Assembly (NCBI RefSeq): GCF_003074135.1
Contig: NZ_PPDK01000001.1
Location: 2,294,001-2,358,000, forward strand
Reading direction: 5' to 3'
Source of the DNA: Euzebya tangerina
Lineage (GTDB): Bacteria > Actinomycetota > Nitriliruptoria > Euzebyales > Euzebyaceae
Length of the DNA: 64,000 bases
The notes below the pieces were generated by a model. That model had not been told where the DNA came from and searched no databases. It saw only the letters and a program-made list of their open reading frames with translations. Position numbers and translations under genes: made by a program. Shown in pieces: positions 17,648 to 25,061 of this stretch. Numbering within the stretch: position 1 is the first letter of the stretch; each line of letters begins with the position of its first letter.

Positions 17648-18306
17648 GAAGTCTGGATCCAGACCAGCCCGGCCGTGGACGGGGAGAGGTCGACCGAGCC
17701 GCCTTCCAACTCGAGCGTCACGCCGTCCGGCGTCTCGACACAGCGTGCCGCCGCCCCTGGTCGGACCCCGTGGTCGTGCAAACCCCGCATGATCTCGACG
17801 TTGACCTGCAGCTGCTCGGAGATGCGGGCGATCGTGCCAGCCTTCCCGTCTGCGGCAGCCTTGGCCACCGTCGGAAGATCTGACCACACCTGGGTTGCAT
17901 CGCCGTCGGGGATAGGATTGCCGAAGGGGGACGTGTCCGGGTCGCCGAGCAGATCGATGAGTCGCTCCTCGACAGTGTCGGAGATGACGTGTTCCCAGCG
18001 GCAGGCCTCGTTGTGCACCTCCTCCCAGGACAGTCCGATGACATCGGTCAGCAGTCGCTCGGCGAGTCGGTGCTTGCGCATCACACTCGCAGCCATGTGG
18101 CGCCCGGTCTCGGTCAAGGTGACGCGCCGATCGGGGTTCAACACGACCAGACCATCGTCCTCCAATCGGGCCACGGTCTCGCTGACCGCAGGAGCCGAGA
18201 CCCCCAACCGCTCGACCAGGCGCGCGCGAAGTGCCGGGACGCCCTCCTCCTCGAGTTCCCACACGGTTCGCAGGTACATCTCGGTGGCGTCGATCAGTGG
18301 CGTCAT
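17644..18306 (-). CDS. DtxR/IdeR-family iron-dependent repressor
   Basis: A 220-residue metalloregulator: N-terminal winged helix, dimerisation domain and C-terminal SH3-like domain (from ~145). All metal ligands fall at the DtxR numbering: Met10, His79, Glu83, His98, Cys102, Glu105, His106 (MRKHRLAE, WEEVHNEACRWEH). Met10 and Cys102 are features of the iron-sensing DtxR/IdeR branch rather than MntR. The ATG at 18306 gives this exact register. It is the first gene of a coupled operon with malic enzyme and a Nudix hydrolase. I see no clear 19-base iron box in the 84-base upstream gap. Confidence 0.92.
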   Translation of the reverse strand: MTPLIDATEMYLRTVWELEEEGVPALRARLVERLGVSAPAVSETVARLEDDGLVVLNPDRRVTLTETGRHMAASVMRKHRLAERLLTDVIGLSWEEVHNEACRWEHVISDTVEERLIDLLGDPDTSPFGNPIPDGDATQVWSDLPTVAKAAADGKAGTIARISEQLQVNVEIMRGLHDHGVRPGAAARCVETPDGVTLELEGGSVDLSPSTAGLVWIQTS

Positions 18307-18390
18307 CGCCGACCAATCTACCGCTCGGCGTCCGTCCCTTGGCAAGGCCTGCGGGGCACGGCGGGCCCGGTCCACTAGGTTCGGGTCATC

Positions 18391-18955
18391 ATGGCGACCG
18401 TCCGCGCGATGTATGTGGATCTGACCGATTCGTCCTCCGCGCTGGCGTGGTCCTGGTTGCAGGTCGTCGACCCGTTGCAGCGCGTGGAGCTGCGGCCCTT
18501 CTGTGCGGCTGTTCCCGAGCCGTGGGACTGTGCGACGCCGCCGCTGTCGTTGGAGCTGTTGATGCTGCTGGAGCAGGCGCGTGACGTGCATCCGCCACGC
18601 CATGCGAGACGTGGCGGATGCCGCCTTCGCCCACGTCGGTCGGCCAGGCCACCCCTCGGCCATGGGCAAGCCCCATGTATCGCTCTCGACCTGGCTATCG
18701 GTCTGGTCGGCAACCGGGCTCTCGAGCGAGGTCTACGACCGGCGCCGTGACCGGCTCCGGGCCGAGGTCGGGTACTGGCAAACCGAGGCCGTCGAGGAGT
18801 ACGGCATCGATGCGGTGCCCACGCTGCTGGCGGACGACGGCACCACCGTCCTGCTCCGCCTCGATCCGGAGGTGGTCGAGCCCACCCGCGCCGACGAGCT
18901 GTGGCAGCACGTGCGTCAGCGGTTGGACGCGGTCAGCGGCGGGGTCGACCGTTAG
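18391..18955 (+). pseudogene. DsbA/FrnE-like thioredoxin-fold protein, frameshifted
   Basis: Two overlapping frames together read as one protein. The first frame (from ATG 18391) gives MATVRAMYVDLTDSSSALAW through SLELLMLLEQARDVHPP, then loses sense. The second frame, from about 18593, gives HAMRDVADAAFAHVGR through YGIDAVPTLLADDG, with the cis-Pro loop of a thioredoxin fold. A one-base shift lies between about 18590 and 18600. The N-terminal site reads SSALAWSW, with no Cys-x-x-Cys, so even the intact form would lack a disulfide redox centre. It could be a real pseudogene or a sequence error. prfB starts 12 bases downstream. Confidence 0.55.
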
Positions 18956-18966
18956 GGTTTGCGAGC

Positions 18967-20125
18967 ATGGCCACCGATCATCACGAGGCGCTCGCGGAGT
19001 ACCGGCAGAAGCTCGCTGAAGTCAAGGAGTATCTTTGACACCGATACGCAGCGGGCGCGCCTGGCGGAACTGCAGATAGAGGCTGCACAACCTGATCTGT
19101 GGGACGACCCGCAGGCGGCCCAGCAAGTGACCAAGGAGCTGTCGGCCGTGGAGGACGATGTCCGCGTCTATGACTCCTTCGCCGGCCGTCTCGAGGATCT
19201 CGAGGTCCTCAACCAGTTGGCGGTGGAGGAGGACGATGCGGCGGCCTCCGCAGAGGTCGAGGCGGCGCTCGACGGACTCGCCACCGACTTCGCCGAGCTC
19301 GAGATCAGGGTGCTGCTCTCCGGGGAGTACGACGCCCGGGACGCTGTCGTCACCGTGCATGCCGGAGCTGGAGGCACCGACAGCCAGGACTGGGGGGAGA
19401 TGCTGTGGCGCATGGTGCGACGATGGGCGGAGACCAGGCGCTTCACCGTCGAGTTGTACGAGACCCAGTGGGGCGATGAGGCCGGGATTCGCTCCGCCAC
19501 CTTCGCGGTCAAGGGTTCGCGTGCCTACGGCTGGCTGCGCAGCGAGCACGGCGTGCACCGACTGGTCAGGATCAGCCCGTTCGACTCGCAGGCCCGTCGG
19601 CACACGGCCTTCGCGTCGATCGACGTCATCCCCGAGATCGACGAGGCCAACGAGGACGTCACGATCGAGCCGGACGACCTGCGCGTGGACGTCTACCGCT
19701 CCTCCGGTCCCGGAGGACAGGGTGTGAACACCACCGACTCGGCGGTTCGGCTGACCCACATCCCGACCGGCATCGTGACCAGTTGCCAGAACGAACGCTC
19801 CCAGTTGCAGAACAAGGCGACGGCGATGGCCCTGCTGAAGACACGACTGGCCCAGCTGGAGCGGGAGAAGCGAGAGGCCGAGTTGGCCGAGGTCCGCGGC
19901 GAGCAGCGGTCGGTGGAGTGGGGCTCACAGATCCGCTCCTACGTGCTACACCCCTATCAGATGGTGAAGGACCACAGGACCGACTTCGAGACGGGTAACA
20001 CCGCGGCCGTTCTCGATGGTGACCTCGACGGGATGATGACCGCCTTCCTGCAGTGGGAGGCGCGTCAGAACGTGGACGCGGGCCGTGTCACGGCCGGTGG
20101 TGCCGGAGCGGATGGTGGCCAGTGA
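18967..20125 (+). CDS. prfB: Peptide chain release factor 2, programmed +1 frameshift
   Basis: RF2 recognises UGA and UAA and triggers peptide release on the ribosome. The real start is ATG 18967: MATDHHEALAEYRQKLAEVK plus EYL, then an in-frame TGA at 19036-19038. A +1 shift at CTT (19033-19035) resumes at GAC 19037 with DTDTQRARLAELQIEAAQ, giving 385 residues. Hallmarks: the GGQ loop SSGPGGQGVNTTDSAVRL and tripeptide anticodon SPF in RISPFDSQARRHT. A plain reading that skips the frameshift would give an artificial N-terminus rich in Arg/Ser. The gene's stop overlaps the next start by GTGA, heading a four-gene operon. Confidence 0.96.
19024..19039 (+). promoter_or_regulatory. prfB frameshift site
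   Basis: The bases AAGGAGTATCTTTGAC match the classic RF2 autoregulatory site: an internal Shine-Dalgarno (AGGAG) three bases before the slippery CTT codon, then TGA followed by C. When RF2 is scarce the ribosome pauses at TGA, and the SD contact pushes it +1 onto TTT. Confidence 0.95.
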
Positions 20126-20778
20126 CCCCACCGGATCAGTTGGCTCGTGCGGTCGAGCCAGTCACGCAGTCACCACCGCAGTCGCGCCCGCCGGGAGTCT
20201 CGGGTCAGCCACAGCAGCTGAGCGTCCTCGGCAGCGGGCGCCGCTCCCTCTTCGACCGGGTTCGCCCGACGGAGATCGCGGCGGTCGGTCGGAAGCTGCG
20301 GGGTCCGGGCGGTATGGCCCTGGCCAGCTTGCAGTCCACCGGGGTCACCGGCGGGACCCTTCGCACCGCAGACGACGTGATCGTCGGTGGTCGAGCCTTC
20401 GGCACGCCCCGGCCAGCGTGGTTCGCCGCGACCGAGGGGGCGGCCATCGGGCAGGCGTATGGGATCGCCACGGTGCGGGGTCAGCGCGGAATCGGCGGGC
20501 ACTCCTGGTGCATCGTCCGCAGTCGCGCGCTCCGCCTGGGGCCTGCGCTCGAGGCCGTGACGGCGATCGGCGACCTGGATCCCGTCGGCCTCATCCTCAT
20601 CATCGTCGGGCCGACCGGGAGCGAGGAGCGGATGGTTGGCCTGCTCGAGGCCTGCGGCGTGATCACCTCGAGGGCTGACAACAACGACGCCTGGTCCGTC
20701 GTGTCGGCGCTGGATCACGCCGCGCGACGCAGCCGCAGCACGGCCACCGCGGTCGTCGCCACCCGGGACGGCTCGTGA
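20122..20778 (+). CDS. Degenerate transketolase-like protein, N-terminal (TPP-domain) half
   Basis: A 218-residue protein whose residues ~55-210 follow the N-terminal domain of transketolase/DXS-type enzymes. ATEGAAIGQAYGIATV sits where HSSTSISAALGMA-type sequence is expected, and ALRLGPALEAVTAIGDL with LILIIVGP sits where the TPP motif GDG...N lies. There RSR replaces GDG and VGP replaces the N-D-N region, so TPP and Mg binding look lost. The first ~45 residues are Pro/Gln-rich. The GTG at 20122 overlaps the prfB stop (GTGA); its own stop overlaps the next start the same way. Fold assignment is by eye; function unknown. Confidence 0.5.
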   Translation: MTPPDQLARAVEPVTQSPPQSRPPGVSGQPQQLSVLGSGRRSLFDRVRPTEIAAVGRKLRGPGGMALASLQSTGVTGGTLRTADDVIVGGRAFGTPRPAWFAATEGAAIGQAYGIATVRGQRGIGGHSWCIVRSRALRLGPALEAVTAIGDLDPVGLILIIVGPTGSEERMVGLLEACGVITSRADNNDAWSVVSALDHAARRSRSTATAVVATRDGS

Positions 20779-21563
20779 CGGCGCTCGACGTCGACAGCAA
20801 GGTCCTCGAGTCCCGCACCGCAGCGATGGCGGTGTCCGCCGTGCTGGTGCAACTCGCTGGTGAGCACAGCAACTTCACGGTCCTCTGCGGTGAGGACGTG
20901 GGGCCGGCCGAGGCCTTTGCGAGGACCTGGCCGGAGCGACTGCTGACCGTCCCACCCCTGGCCGCTCGGGTGGCCGTCGCCGAGGGCGTCCGGCGGGCCG
21001 GCGGTCAGGCCGTCGTCGTCCTGGAGGCCGGCATCGAGCAGTTGCCCGTCCACGCCGACGGCGGGGTCGTCATGCTCAGCCAACGGGATGATCACATCCG
21101 GTTGGCCTTCAGGGCCGGCATCCACGTCGTCCAGCCAGCCTGGGTGCCGGACGTCCCGCGGCTGCTGGGTGGTGCGCTGCAGGCTGGGTACACCACGCTC
21201 CTCCGACCGCCGGACGTGCTCGGTGCGATCGAGGATGCGCCGGCACCCACCTCGATCGGCGCCCACCGGATGTTCCACCGTGGCAGTGACGGGCTGGTCA
21301 TCGGGGCCGGCCGGACGGCCGCCATCTGTCGCGAGGTCGGGCTGGTGCTGGCACGGGCCGACATCGGGATCACGACGATGGACCTGCACACGGTCACCCC
21401 GGAATCCGGCTTGGACGCTGGGATCCTCGCCGACCACCTCCTGGTCGGGCCGCTGGACAGCCCCAGGGCGGCAGCGATGGCCGCCGTTGCGGTGGATGAC
21501 AAGATCTCCTCGGTGGTGCGGTCGGTGAAGGACGTCCTGGGCCTGCGCGGCACGCGCCGCTGA
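20775..21563 (+). CDS. Degenerate transketolase-like protein, C-terminal half
   Basis: A 262-residue protein resembling the pyrimidine-binding and C-terminal domains of transketolase/DXS. WPERLLTVPPLAARVAVAEG sits where PERFFDVGIAEQ is usual, so the catalytic Glu that activates TPP appears replaced by Ala. GSDGLVIGAGRTAAICREVG with ITTMDLHTVTPES matches the C-terminal domain (G...viG.G..a..A, then the v.d...v.P strand). Together with the gene before it, this gives a split, apparently non-TPP transketolase fold. GTG at 20775, GTGA overlap; the stop TGA overlaps the ATG of the DUF2071 gene (TGATG). Confidence 0.5.
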   Translation: MTALDVDSKVLESRTAAMAVSAVLVQLAGEHSNFTVLCGEDVGPAEAFARTWPERLLTVPPLAARVAVAEGVRRAGGQAVVVLEAGIEQLPVHADGGVVMLSQRDDHIRLAFRAGIHVVQPAWVPDVPRLLGGALQAGYTTLLRPPDVLGAIEDAPAPTSIGAHRMFHRGSDGLVIGAGRTAAICREVGLVLARADIGITTMDLHTVTPESGLDAGILADHLLVGPLDSPRAAAMAAVAVDDKISSVVRSVKDVLGLRGTRR

Positions 21564-22300
21564 TGCCGGTGAGGTACCCCGACGCCTCGCCCCATGTGAT
21601 CGGGCAGCCTGCGGTCACCCAGGTCTGGGAAGACATCACGATGCTGCACTGGCGGGTGGATCCTGGGCACCTGCAGACCCTGCTGCCGGACGGTGTCGTG
21701 CCGGACATCGCCGACGGCTCGGCCTGGGCGTCGTTGGTCCCATTCCGCATGACCCGACTGACCGCACCGCCCCTGCCGCCGCTGCCCTACGTCGGCCGCT
21801 TCTGCGAGACCAACATCCGCACCTACGTCGACGGGCCGGATGGTCCGGCGGTGTGGTTCTTCTCGCTTGACATCCCGGTGCTGGCCGGCTTGCCGGTTGC
21901 CCGACTCGTCTTCGGACAGCCCTACACCTGGTCGCGCATGGGGATGCGCCGTCGCGGCGAGGAGATTCGCTACATCTGTCGACGGCGCTACCCCACGGCC
22001 GAGCACGGCGACGTGCCCCGGCCACGAAGCCGCGTTGGGGTCCGGCTCGGGTCTGCGCTGGACCTCGACGACGTCGATCGGTTCCTGCTGAACCGCTGGG
22101 GCGCCTACTCGGTGATCCGTGGGAGACTGCACCACGCCCCCGTGGCCCACGACCCGTGGCCGGTCCGTGCGGCGACTATCACGGTGCTGGACGACCAGTT
22201 GGCCGCGGCAGCGGGGGTCCCCATCTCGACGGTGGAGCGCGTGCACTACGCGTCAGCGGCTCGCGGAGTCAGCTTCGATTGGCCGCAGCCCAGCGGGTGA
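21563..22300 (+). CDS. DUF2071 (YqjF-like) protein
   Basis: A 245-residue protein of the DUF2071 family, related in fold to acetoacetate decarboxylase-like proteins. Typical segments are MLHWRVDPGHLQTLLPDGV, WASLVPFRMTRL, FCETNIRTYVDGPDGPAVWF and SLDIPVLAGLPVARLVFGQPY. No enzymatic role is established for the family. Its ATG overlaps the stop of the transketolase-like gene, making it the last gene of the prfB operon; a GC-rich hairpin follows at 22315. Confidence 0.88.
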   Translation: MPVRYPDASPHVIGQPAVTQVWEDITMLHWRVDPGHLQTLLPDGVVPDIADGSAWASLVPFRMTRLTAPPLPPLPYVGRFCETNIRTYVDGPDGPAVWFFSLDIPVLAGLPVARLVFGQPYTWSRMGMRRRGEEIRYICRRRYPTAEHGDVPRPRSRVGVRLGSALDLDDVDRFLLNRWGAYSVIRGRLHHAPVAHDPWPVRAATITVLDDQLAAAAGVPISTVERVHYASAARGVSFDWPQPSG

Positions 22301-22314
22301 CCGCCCCGCGTGCC

Positions 22315-22339
22315 GATCGGCCCTTGAGACGGGCCGATC
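22315..22339 (+). terminator. Hairpin after the prfB operon
   Basis: GATCGGCCC and GGGCCGATC arms with a seven-base loop lie 14 bases after the DUF2071 stop and just before the paa promoter region. There is no T run, as is common for high-GC actinobacterial terminators. Confidence 0.6.
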
Positions 22340-22344
22340 CGACA

Positions 22345-22382
22345 TGTTACAGTTTCTGCGGACACGGGTAGATTCTGTAACA
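22345..22382. promoter_or_regulatory. Inverted repeat operator/promoter of paaABCD
   Basis: TGTTACAG (22345-22352) and CTGTAACA (22375-22382) form a perfect 8-base inverted repeat around 22 bases, 28 bases before the paaA ATG. TAGATT at 22369 could be a -10 element, so a bound regulator would cover the promoter. No paaR or paaX-type gene lies in the window. Confidence 0.65.
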
Positions 22383-22410
22383 CGACAAAGCTGGACGCAG
22401 GAGTTGGACA

Positions 22411-23382
22411 ATGAGCACCACCGCACCACCCGCTGAGACGACCGCCGAATCCCTGTCGGAGGAGGACCGGACCACCGCATTCGTCGAGCACGTCCAAGGC
22501 GGCGGGCAGATCGAGGCTGATGAGTGGATGCCGGAGGAGTATCGCCGGCTGGCCATCAAGTTCATCGAGATGCACGCCAACTCCGAGATGATGGGCGCTC
22601 TCCCCGAGCGGGAGTGGATCGCGCGGGCTCCCACACTCCGCCGCAAGATGTCGCTGACCGCCAAGGTCCAGGACGAGGTGGGCCACGGCCACATGATCTA
22701 CCGCGTCGCAGAAGACCTCGGGAAGCCCCGTCCGGAGATGCTCGCCGACCTCCTGGCAGGGCGGACGAAGTTCCACAACGTCTTCCACTACCCGACCAAG
22801 TCCTGGGGTGATGTGGCGGTCATCGGCTCCCTGGTCGACGGGGCGGCGATCATCACCCAGACGGCGCTGCTGACCACGTCACTCGCCCCCTACGCCCGCG
22901 TCATGAAGCGGGTGTGCGCCGAGGAGAGCTTCCACCAGCGACACGGCGAGGACCTGCTGCTCGAGTTGGCCTCCGGCACGCCCGAGCAGCGCGAGATGCT
23001 GCAGGAGGCGGTGGACCGCTGGTGGGTGCCGATCATGCACTTCTTCGGCCCGAAGACCCCGGCCGAGAAGGACCGGCTGCTGTACTGGCGCATCAAGACG
23101 GAGACCAACGAGACCCTCCGCCAGCGCTTCTTCGACCGCTACGTGCCCAAGCTGTGGGATCTGGGCATCACCATCCCCGACGAGGCGCTGTCCTACCATC
23201 CTGCGGCTGACGAGTGGACCTGGACCGAGCCGTCATGGGACGAGCTCCGCGAAGTGGCCCGCGGGAACGGCCCGATGACCGCGACCCGGTTGTCCTGGCG
23301 GATCTGGATGACCGACGCCAATGCCTGGGCCCGCGAGGTCATGGACCTGCCGGCTCTGGCAACCGCGCAGGAGGCTGCCTGA
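22411..23382 (+). CDS. paaA: Phenylacetyl-CoA epoxidase catalytic subunit PaaA
   Basis: A 323-residue di-iron oxygenase subunit that epoxidises the ring of phenylacetyl-CoA with O2 as part of PaaABC(D)E. The helical bundle has the expected carboxylate/His ligands in FIEMHANSEMMGALPE, AKVQDEVGHGHMIYRVAE and KRVCAEESFHQRHGEDL. Length and the C-terminal EWTWTEPSWDEL match the family. ATG at 22411 behind an inverted-repeat promoter. It heads a tight operon with paaB, paaC and paaD. Confidence 0.97.
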   Translation: MSTTAPPAETTAESLSEEDRTTAFVEHVQGGGQIEADEWMPEEYRRLAIKFIEMHANSEMMGALPEREWIARAPTLRRKMSLTAKVQDEVGHGHMIYRVAEDLGKPRPEMLADLLAGRTKFHNVFHYPTKSWGDVAVIGSLVDGAAIITQTALLTTSLAPYARVMKRVCAEESFHQRHGEDLLLELASGTPEQREMLQEAVDRWWVPIMHFFGPKTPAEKDRLLYWRIKTETNETLRQRFFDRYVPKLWDLGITIPDEALSYHPAADEWTWTEPSWDELREVARGNGPMTATRLSWRIWMTDANAWAREVMDLPALATAQEAA

Positions 23383-23383
23383 G

Positions 23384-23707
23384 ATGAGCCGCTTCCCCGT
23401 TCTCCAACGACGGCGTGAGGACTCCGACTGGGAGACCGTCGGCTACGTCCACGCCCCCGACCGCGAGATGGCGCTCGGCTTCGCCCTGCACTCCTTCTTC
23501 CGCCACGGCGAGGGCGTCAACTGCGCCATCGACGACGGCGGTGAGATCGTGACGGTCACCGATCCACGCGACGTGGTCGCCCACACCGACAAGTCCTACC
23601 GCGTCTCGGCCGGCTACCCCCTCGGGCCGAAGCGACGCAAGGCCGAGCAGCGCATCGCTGAACTCGGCGTCCGAGTTGAGGGTGTCCGACCAGGTGACGA
23701 CGTATGA
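23384..23707 (+). CDS. paaB: Phenylacetyl-CoA epoxidase subunit PaaB
   Basis: A 107-residue small subunit of the epoxidase that bridges PaaAC heterodimers. The core YVHAPDREMALGFALHSFFR and TDPRDVVAHTDKSYR are family-typical. The ATG at 23384 lies one base after the paaA stop; the open frame extends upstream inside paaA but is not coding there. The end overlaps the paaC start (ATGA). Confidence 0.96.
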   Translation: MSRFPVLQRRREDSDWETVGYVHAPDREMALGFALHSFFRHGEGVNCAIDDGGEIVTVTDPRDVVAHTDKSYRVSAGYPLGPKRRKAEQRIAELGVRVEGVRPGDDV

Positions 23708-24555
23708 GTACCGTCACGCCAGTTGATCCCGCGCCGCGTGAGGCTGCCCCCCGTCTCACCAACGTTCCTGCCGCGACCCGGCCCGGGTGGACGCCACCCG
23801 ACGACCCGCGCCTCGCGTTCGTGCTGTCGATGGCCGATGACGAACTCATGATCGGGCATCGCCACGCACACTGGACCGGGGTTGCACCCACGCTCGAGGC
23901 GGACCTTGCGTTCTCCTCGCTGGCGCAGGACGAGATCGGACACGCCGCGATCTGGTACGGCGTCGCCGAGGAGCTGACCGGCCAGGACGAGGACACGCTG
24001 GCCTTCGGTCGCGCCCCCGCCGCCTACCGGCACGCGACGCTGCTCGAAGCCGAGCCGGGCGATTGGGCGTTCACGTTGGTCCGTCAGCACGCCTACGACC
24101 TCTTCGACCACCTCCGCCTGGACGCGCTGACCGACTCGGAGGACGCCTCCATCGTCGGTGTCCTGGGCCCCATCCTCCGCGAGGAACGGCTGCATCGGGC
24201 GCACGCTCGCGCGTGGCTGTCCCGCGCCGTGGAGGGGTCGGCGGTGGGCCGCGACCGGGTCCTGGCGGCAGCAGACCAGGTGTTGGGCCAGGCAGGCGGG
24301 CTGTTCGAGACACTTCCCTGGGAGGAGGAGCTGGTCAAGGACGGCACCCTGCCGCTGATGATGGGCGACCTCCGCGAGCCGTGGATCGCCGCGCTCCGCG
24401 AGGACTACGACAGCTTCGGCATCCCCGAGGCGGTGGACGGGCTCGACCTGGCCGGTGGCCTCGGCGGTCGGCAGGGGACCCACACCTCGGTGTTCCTGCC
24501 GCTGTGGCAGGAGATGACCGCCCTGTTCCGTGACCACCCGGGAGCGACGTGGTGA
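23704..24555 (+). CDS. paaC: Phenylacetyl-CoA epoxidase subunit PaaC
   Basis: A 283-residue ferritin-like subunit structurally paired with PaaA. It has LSMADDELMIGHRHAHWTG, FSSLAQDEIGHAAIWYGVAEEL and PILREERLHRAHARAWL, helical-bundle segments equivalent to those of PaaA. In the family this subunit is structural, with degenerate metal sites. ATG at 23704 overlapping paaB; its end overlaps paaD by seven bases. Confidence 0.96.
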   Translation: MSTVTPVDPAPREAAPRLTNVPAATRPGWTPPDDPRLAFVLSMADDELMIGHRHAHWTGVAPTLEADLAFSSLAQDEIGHAAIWYGVAEELTGQDEDTLAFGRAPAAYRHATLLEAEPGDWAFTLVRQHAYDLFDHLRLDALTDSEDASIVGVLGPILREERLHRAHARAWLSRAVEGSAVGRDRVLAAADQVLGQAGGLFETLPWEEELVKDGTLPLMMGDLREPWIAALREDYDSFGIPEAVDGLDLAGGLGGRQGTHTSVFLPLWQEMTALFRDHPGATW

Positions 24556-25061
24556 GCAGTGACGTGGTGAACGAGACGGCCATCCTGGAGGAGGTTCGCG
24601 CGGCCGTCGCCGGTGTCGAGGACCCGGAGATGCAGCCGATCACCGTCGGTGAGTTGGGGATGCTGGTCGAGGTGTCCGTCGACGGCCCCACCGCCGTCGT
24701 CGACATCATGCCGACCTTCACCGGGTGCCCGGCGACGGCCTACATCGGCGCCGATGTCGAACAGGCCGCGGTGGCCGTGGAGGGGATCGATCGGGCTGTG
24801 GTCCGCTGGCGCCGCGATCTCTCATGGGGCCCGGAGCGGATCACGGAGGCCGGCAGGATCAAGCTGGCCGAGACCGGCATCGCACCACCCGGCTCTGGTC
24901 AGACGCAGCAGAACTCGCTGCTGGGCATCGGCGGCGTCCGCTGCCCCTACTGTGGGTCACGGAACACCAGGGCCGACTCGCCGTTCGGCTCGGCCCCCTG
25001 CCGCTCGACGCACTCCTGTCGGGACTGCAAGACACCCTTCGACGCGATCAAGCCGATCTGA
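24549..25061 (+). CDS. paaD: Phenylacetate degradation protein PaaD
   Basis: A 170-residue protein: an N-terminal MIP18/DUF59 domain (ILEEVRAAVAGVEDPEMQPI, FTGCPATAYIGADVE) and a C-terminal four-Cys zinc-ribbon-like tail (CPYCGSRNT, CRDCKTPFDAIKPI). PaaD is thought to help Fe-S maturation of the PaaE reductase. GTG at 24549 (a second GTG follows directly). No paaE gene follows: the next gene is on the opposite strand. Confidence 0.95.
   Translation: MVSSDVVNETAILEEVRAAVAGVEDPEMQPITVGELGMLVEVSVDGPTAVVDIMPTFTGCPATAYIGADVEQAAVAVEGIDRAVVRWRRDLSWGPERITEAGRIKLAETGIAPPGSGQTQQNSLLGIGGVRCPYCGSRNTRADSPFGSAPCRSTHSCRDCKTPFDAIKPI

Noticed and set aside
17648-18316. 703-residue version of the malic enzyme
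   Set aside because: The extra N-terminus is antisense-like Arg/Gly-rich reading of the dtxR gene; GTG 17647 in a GTGA overlap fits better.
18959-19036. prfB starting at 18959 without frameshift
   Set aside because: That N-terminus is non-homologous; the frameshift site and the 23-codon leader are classic.
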